Below are positions 5,563-9,647 of a stretch of 9,647 bases of DNA, in pieces. Source of the stretch: an uncultured Oscillospiraceae bacterium (GTDB lineage: Bacteria; Bacillota; Clostridia; Oscillospirales; Oscillospiraceae); the NCBI GenBank assembly GCA_934621665.1, contig CAKTUT010000058.1, positions 1-9,647 of the forward strand. The letters are read 5' to 3'. Under the pieces are notes generated by a model. The model made no database searches, was not told where the DNA came from, and saw only the letters and a list, made by a program, of their open reading frames with translations. The position numbers and the translations under genes were made by a program. How positions within the stretch are numbered: position 1 is the stretch's first letter; each line of letters opens with the position of its first letter.

Positions 5563-7461
5563 ATGGATTGGGAACGCTTAATCACAATTGAGCAGATGGA
5601 AGCCGCAACCAACGAGCTGCTGGAGACCGGCAAGAAAGTCGGCGCAGACTCCTGGCAGCAGCGTGTCAAGAACCAGACGCCGCACTGCGGCTTTGGTGAG
5701 GCCGGTACCTGCTGCCGCATCTGCTCCATGGGTCCGTGCCGCATCACGCCGAAGTCCCCGCGCGGCATCTGCGGCTGCGACGTTCACGGCATCGTTGGCC
5801 GCAACTATCTGCGCTTCACCGCAGGCGGTTCTGCCACGCACTCTGACCACGGCCGTCAGATCTGCCACACTCTGTATCAGACAAAAGAGGGCGGCGCTTA
5901 TCAGGTCAAAGATCCTGAAAAGCTGATCCGCATCGCCAAGGAATGGAACATCGAGACCGAAGGCCGCGATATCTATGATCTGGCGCACGAGGTTGCCGAA
6001 ACCGGCCTGATGGAATATGGCAAGCCGTTCGGCGTACAGCGCTTCCTCAAGCGCGCACCTGAGCACACGCAGGAGCTGTGGCACAACGCAGACGTTGAGC
6101 CGCGCGCCATCGACCGCGAGGTCTCCCAGTCCATGCACATGACGCATATGGGCTGCTCTTCCCTGCCTGAGGCACTCATCAAGCAGTCGCTGCGCGCCGG
6201 TCTGTCCGACGGCTGGGGCGGCTCGATGATGGGTACGGAGTTCTCCGACGTTCTGTTCGGCACGCCGCGTCCCGTTGACACCACCGCCAACATCGGCGTT
6301 ATGGAAAAGGACATGGTCAACATCATTGTCCACGGCCATGACCCCTCGCTGTCCGAAATGATCGTTTTCTATGCACAGGATCCTGAGATGATCGCGCTTG
6401 CCAAGGAAAACGGTGCCAAGGGCATCAACATCGCCGGTGTCTGCTGCACCGGCAACGAAGTCGCCATGCGTCAGGGCATTCCCATGGCCGGCAACTTCCT
6501 GCAGCAGGAAAACGTCGTTCTGACAGGTGCCTGCGAAGCCATCGTTGTTGACGTCCAGTGTATCTTCCCTGCACTCGGCCCGCTGTCCAAGTGCTTCCAT
6601 ACCAAGTTCATCACCACCTCCCCCATCGCCCGGATGCCCGACTCCGACTTCATCGAGTTCCATGAGGACACCGCTGCCGAAAACGCAAAGGCGATTGTCA
6701 GAATGGCGGTTGAGAACTTCAAAAACCGCAACCCCGAGCTGGTCAACATTCCCCAGCTCAAGACCAAGGCTCGCGTGGGCTACTCGGTCGAGGCCATCAA
6801 GAAAGAGCTCGACGGCGTCACCAACTCCCACGTGGACATCACCGGCACAACCCGCCCGCTGGTTGACGTTGTCAAATCCGGCGTTCTGCGCGGCGCAGTT
6901 GCCATGGTCGGCTGCAACAACCCCAAGGTTCGTCCCGACTACGCACATATTGAGCTCATGAAGAAGCTGCTGAAGAACGACATCATCGTCATTCTCTCCG
7001 GCTGCTCGGCACAGGCTGCCGCCAAGGCCGGCCTCATGGATCCCGAAGCCAAGGAATACTGCGGCGAGGGTCTGCGCCGTGTCTGCGAGCTGGTCGGCAT
7101 TCCGCCGGTTCTGCACATGGGCTCCTGCGTTGATATTTCCCGTATGATGATTCTGGCCTCGGATATCGCCAAGGACTGGGGCATCAACATCTCCCAGATT
7201 CCGCTGTGCGGCTGCGCACCTGAATGGATGTCTGAAAAGGCGGTCTCCATCGGCAACTACGTCGTCGCCACCGGCATCGACACGTTCCTCGGCGTTGATC
7301 CCTACTCCAAGGGCTCGAGTGAAATCACCGAGCTGCTTCAGGGTGAGACCGGCTGCAAGGAATGGGTTGAGGCGCACTTCGTCGTCGAAACCGACATTGA
7401 CAAGCTCGGCGATAAGATGATTGAATGCATCGAAGCAAAGCGCGCAGCGCTCGGCATCTGA
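5563..7461 (+). CDS. cooS: Anaerobic Ni-Fe-S carbon monoxide dehydrogenase catalytic subunit (CooS/AcsA)
   Basis: The enzyme interconverts CO2 and CO at a NiFe4S4 C-cluster; next to acsB it most likely makes CO for acetyl-CoA synthesis in the cytoplasm. The length (632 residues) is typical. N-terminal cluster ligands are present: Cys42 and Cys50 (intersubunit D-cluster), then Cys51, Cys54, Cys59 and Cys70 (B-cluster). C-cluster ligand candidates are His257/His259 in HGHDP, Cys295, Cys333, Cys451 (VGCNNP), Cys481 (SGCSAQ) and Cys522 (HMGSCVD). Proton-path and acid-base residues His93 and His96 (THSDHGR), His102 and Lys559 (EWMSEK) are present; position 99 is Gln. Cys72 is an extra cysteine in GICGCD, where many homologs have GxCGA. 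ATG 5563 has AGGAGG (5546-5551) 11 nt upstream. cooC follows after 27 nt. The gene could equally be named acsA; residue roles are assigned by comparison with known CooS/AcsA proteins from memory. Confidence 0.97.
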   Translation: MDWERLITIEQMEAATNELLETGKKVGADSWQQRVKNQTPHCGFGEAGTCCRICSMGPCRITPKSPRGICGCDVHGIVGRNYLRFTAGGSATHSDHGRQICHTLYQTKEGGAYQVKDPEKLIRIAKEWNIETEGRDIYDLAHEVAETGLMEYGKPFGVQRFLKRAPEHTQELWHNADVEPRAIDREVSQSMHMTHMGCSSLPEALIKQSLRAGLSDGWGGSMMGTEFSDVLFGTPRPVDTTANIGVMEKDMVNIIVHGHDPSLSEMIVFYAQDPEMIALAKENGAKGINIAGVCCTGNEVAMRQGIPMAGNFLQQENVVLTGACEAIVVDVQCIFPALGPLSKCFHTKFITTSPIARMPDSDFIEFHEDTAAENAKAIVRMAVENFKNRNPELVNIPQLKTKARVGYSVEAIKKELDGVTNSHVDITGTTRPLVDVVKSGVLRGAVAMVGCNNPKVRPDYAHIELMKKLLKNDIIVILSGCSAQAAAKAGLMDPEAKEYCGEGLRRVCELVGIPPVLHMGSCVDISRMMILASDIAKDWGINISQIPLCGCAPEWMSEKAVSIGNYVVATGIDTFLGVDPYSKGSSEITELLQGETGCKEWVEAHFVVETDIDKLGDKMIECIEAKRAALGI

Positions 7462-7488
7462 TTACTGATTGAAGAAGGTCTTTCCCCT

Positions 7489-8262
7489 ATGAAAGTAGCG
7501 ATCACCGGAAAGGGCGGCGTCGGCAAAACGACGCTTGCCTCCACACTTGCAAGACTCTATGCCGACGAGGGCAGGACGGTTCTGGCCGCCGACGTTGATC
7601 CCGACGCAAACCTCGGTCTGGCGCTTGGTCTGACGGAGGAGGAGGTCAACTCCATCGTCCCCGTCTCCAAGATGAAGCAGCTTGCCAAGGAACGCACCGG
7701 CGTCAACGATATGAACAGCTTTTATAAGCTCAATCCCGAGGTCTCCGACCTGCCGGACAAGCTTGCCAAGGACATCAACGGTGTCAAGCTTCTCGTCATG
7801 GGCACGGTCGATACCGGCGGCGCTGGCTGCGTCTGCCCCGAGCACGTGATGCTCAAGGCGCTGCTGTCCAGCCTTGTGTTCCGCAAGGATGACGTTGTCG
7901 TCATGGATATGGAAGCCGGACTTGAGCATCTCGGACGCGGCACGGCCAGCATGGTTGACCGCTTCATCGTTGTCATTGAGCCCGGCGCGCGCAGCGTGCA
8001 GACCTATGAAAAGGTCAAAAAGCTTGCCGCCGATCTTGGCATCCGCAGCGTATCGGTTGTCGCAAACAAGGTTCGCGACGAATCCGACGAAGCATTTGTC
8101 CGCAGCCGCATCCCGGAGGACGCGCTGCTCGGTATGATCCACTACAACGCCGACGTCATCGACGCCGACCGCAGAGGCCTTTCTCCCTACGATTGCAGCC
8201 CCGCGGCGCTGGAGGAAATCCGCGCCATCAAGGCAAAGATCGACTCTCAAGAACGAATCTGA
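7489..8262 (+). CDS. cooC: CODH nickel-insertion accessory ATPase CooC
   Basis: CooC is a dimeric MinD/SIMIBI-type P-loop ATPase that binds nickel and helps place it in the CODH C-cluster. The 257-residue protein opens with the deviant Walker A GKGGVGKTT (7-15), including the signature Lys8, followed by the DVDPDANLGLALGL segment (35-48). The metal-binding CXC motif, Cys114-Val-Cys116 in GGAGCVCPEH, lies where CooC dimers bind nickel or zinc. VVMDMEAGLEHLGRGT (137-152) is the switch II region and NKV (193-195) the nucleotide-base contact. ATG 7489 has AGAAGG (7473-7478) 10 nt upstream. Its position between cooS (27 nt) and acsB (18 nt) supports the role. ParA or nitrogenase NifH-like alternatives are excluded by the CXC motif and context. 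Confidence 0.95.
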   Translation: MKVAITGKGGVGKTTLASTLARLYADEGRTVLAADVDPDANLGLALGLTEEEVNSIVPVSKMKQLAKERTGVNDMNSFYKLNPEVSDLPDKLAKDINGVKLLVMGTVDTGGAGCVCPEHVMLKALLSSLVFRKDDVVVMDMEAGLEHLGRGTASMVDRFIVVIEPGARSVQTYEKVKKLAADLGIRSVSVVANKVRDESDEAFVRSRIPEDALLGMIHYNADVIDADRRGLSPYDCSPAALEEIRAIKAKIDSQERI

Positions 8263-8280
8263 AAGGAATGAAACGCATAC

Positions 8281-9647
8281 ATGAAGACTTTGTTTGAACG
8301 CGTCTTCAACGGCTCTGACGAAATGTTTGCCAAGGCCGAAGAAGAAGTCAATAAAATTGTCGCCGAGGTCGGCCCTGACGCGCCCCTCGCCCTGCCCAGC
8401 ACAGCCTATTTTCTGGCCTGCATCTACGCCTATATCGGCAAAAAGGTTACCACTACCGGTGAGCTTCAGGCTGCTCTGGCCGACGTTAAGGCCATGATGC
8501 TGCGCGAAAAGCGCACCCACTCCATCTTCCAGTCCGGCGTTGGCACGGCCATTGCCGCTGAAATGATCGAAGCCTGCAAGTACGTCAAAACCCAGACGCC
8601 GTATGAGGGCACTGCCTATCACGGCCACTTCACCGACGCTGAGGTTCGTGAGCTCGGTGTTCCGCTGGTTACCGGCGATATCCCCGGCTTTGTCGTCATG
8701 ATTGGCCCTGCTCCCTCCACTGAGGAAGCGGTTGAGACCATCAAGGGCTATCAGTCCCGCGGTATTTTCGTATTCCTGATCGGCGGCATCATTGAGCAGG
8801 CTGTTGAAGCCGGTCTGTCCATGAGCTTCCCCGTCCGCGTTGTCCCCGTCGGCGAGGACATCTGGTCTGTCGGCCATGTCATCTCTCTGGTTGTCCGCGC
8901 GGCCATGATCTTCGGCGCCATCCAGCCGGGCGACGTTGAGGGCTTCCACAAGTACACGTTTGAGCGCATCAACGCGTTCGTCAACGCCTATAAGCCCGTC
9001 AACGACATCACCGTCGCCTGCGGCGCCGGCGCAATCAAGCTCGGCTTCCCGGTTATCACCAACGACCACGATGATATGTGGGCAGTTCCCAAGTCCCTGA
9101 TCATCTATGATGACACCAAGGACTGGATCGACACCTCCATCGAGGCGCGCGGCATCAAGCTGAAAATCACAAAGATCGACATCCCCGTTTCGTTCTCCTC
9201 CGCATTCGAGGGTGAAATCATCCGTAAGGGCGATATGCAGATCGAAATCGACGGTTCACGCAAGGACTGCTTTGAGCTGGTCACCACCAAGGACGCCTCC
9301 GAGGTTGAGGATCACAAGATTGAGGTCGTCGGTCCTGAAATCGACGAATTCCCTGTCGGCTCGAAAATTTCCCTCAGCTACACGGTCGATGTTGCCGGCA
9401 AGTCCATGCAGCCCGACTTTGAGCCCGTCTTTGAGCGTAAGATTCACTCGTTCCTCAACTGCGTTGAGGGCTTGATGCACACCGGCCAGCGTGACATGAT
9501 CCGTGTCCGTATCAGCAAGGCTGACTTTGACGCCGGCTTCAAGTTCCGCCACATCGGCGAGGTGCTCTACGCCAAGATCAAGTCCGAATTTGACACCGTC
9601 GTTGACAAGTGTCAGGTTCGCATCGTTGTCGGCGACGAGGCAAATGC
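8281..9647 (+). CDS. acsB: Acetyl-CoA synthase, CODH/ACS complex subunit AcsB (3'-truncated by window edge)
   Basis: AcsB condenses CO from CODH, a methyl group from the corrinoid protein and CoA into acetyl-CoA at its A-cluster. The frame is open from ATG 8281 to the window edge: 455 codons plus 2 nt, of about 700 expected. The visible part covers the N-terminal CODH-binding and CO-tunnel domain (about 1-290, with ALPSTAYFLACIYAYIGKK and GFPVITND at 255-262) and most of the middle domain (FEGEIIRKGDM at 309-319; a long stretch at 389-405 with HTGQRD). These segments align by eye with Moorella AcsB. The A-cluster cysteines belong to the missing C-terminal domain and cannot be checked. The N-terminus is somewhat shorter than in Moorella. 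Start choice: AAGGA (8263-8267) lies 13 nt upstream, a little far; a closer ATG at 8268 is out of frame and stops at once. Confidence 0.96.
   Translation, partial: MKTLFERVFNGSDEMFAKAEEEVNKIVAEVGPDAPLALPSTAYFLACIYAYIGKKVTTTGELQAALADVKAMMLREKRTHSIFQSGVGTAIAAEMIEACKYVKTQTPYEGTAYHGHFTDAEVRELGVPLVTGDIPGFVVMIGPAPSTEEAVETIKGYQSRGIFVFLIGGIIEQAVEAGLSMSFPVRVVPVGEDIWSVGHVISLVVRAAMIFGAIQPGDVEGFHKYTFERINAFVNAYKPVNDITVACGAGAIKLGFPVITNDHDDMWAVPKSLIIYDDTKDWIDTSIEARGIKLKITKIDIPVSFSSAFEGEIIRKGDMQIEIDGSRKDCFELVTTKDASEVEDHKIEVVGPEIDEFPVGSKISLSYTVDVAGKSMQPDFEPVFERKIHSFLNCVEGLMHTGQRDMIRVRISKADFDAGFKFRHIGEVLYAKIKSEFDTVVDKCQVRIVVGDEAN

Noticed and set aside
5578..7377. A 599-codon open frame on the minus strand opposite cooS
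   Set aside because: It is a codon-bias shadow of the highly expressed, GC-rich cooS gene. The plus strand carries every CODH ligand motif in frame, and the antisense product has no recognisable domain or ribosome-binding site.
7462..9069. A 535-codon open frame on the minus strand opposite cooC and acsB
   Set aside because: It spans two well-supported plus-strand genes and the gap between them, and its Asp/Gly/Ala-rich product is typical of reverse-complemented biased codons.
1..9647. CRISPR arrays, insertion sequences, tRNA genes, phage or attachment sites
   Set aside because: No regularly spaced repeats, transposase motifs, terminal inverted repeats or tRNA-like cloverleaf were seen on either strand; the window is coherent housekeeping and metabolic DNA.

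Overview
The window looks like chromosomal DNA from a moderately GC-rich, anaerobic Gram-positive clostridium. An Oscillospiraceae-type gut bacterium is my best guess. The evidence is the mix of Firmicutes-style Shine-Dalgarno sites, sigma-A-like promoters, FtsH and RlmB housekeeping genes, and a carbon monoxide dehydrogenase / acetyl-CoA synthase (CODH/ACS) gene cluster. The taxonomic call is inference; no rRNA gene is present.

Layout. On the minus strand, positions 1-875 hold the 5' part of an RlmB/TrmH-family 23S rRNA ribose methyltransferase whose 3' end lies outside the window. Its near-consensus promoter (962-990) lies back to back with the promoter (1045-1073) of ftsH, which runs rightward (1123-3150). 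A mechanosensitive channel gene of the MscS family follows (3236-4099) and ends at a strong intrinsic terminator (4108-4144). Next is an isolated two-gene unit with its own TTGACA promoter (4171-4199). It holds two tandem paralogous genes (4252-4743 and 4786-5265) for small membrane-anchored proteins that I do not recognise, and it is closed by a second intrinsic terminator (5288-5325).

The right-hand 4.3 kb is a Wood-Ljungdahl (reductive acetyl-CoA) pathway operon: promoter 5381-5409, a leader of about 147 nt with clear secondary-structure potential, then cooS/acsA (CODH, 5563-7461), cooC (nickel-insertion ATPase, 7489-8262) and acsB (acetyl-CoA synthase, 8281 to the window edge, 3'-truncated). 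The genes are 27 and 18 nt apart with no terminator between them, so they are very likely co-transcribed. CooC would load nickel into the CODH C-cluster, CODH would reduce CO2 to CO, and AcsB would join CO, a methyl group and CoA into acetyl-CoA. The corrinoid protein and methyltransferase genes expected in such a cluster would lie to the right of the window.

Most of the window is recognisable and conserved. The parts least explained by known families are the tandem paralog pair, whose ribosome-binding regions are also duplicated, and the structured cooS leader. In that leader the 5' arm of a 12-bp helix can alternatively pair with the spacer between the cooS Shine-Dalgarno site and start codon.
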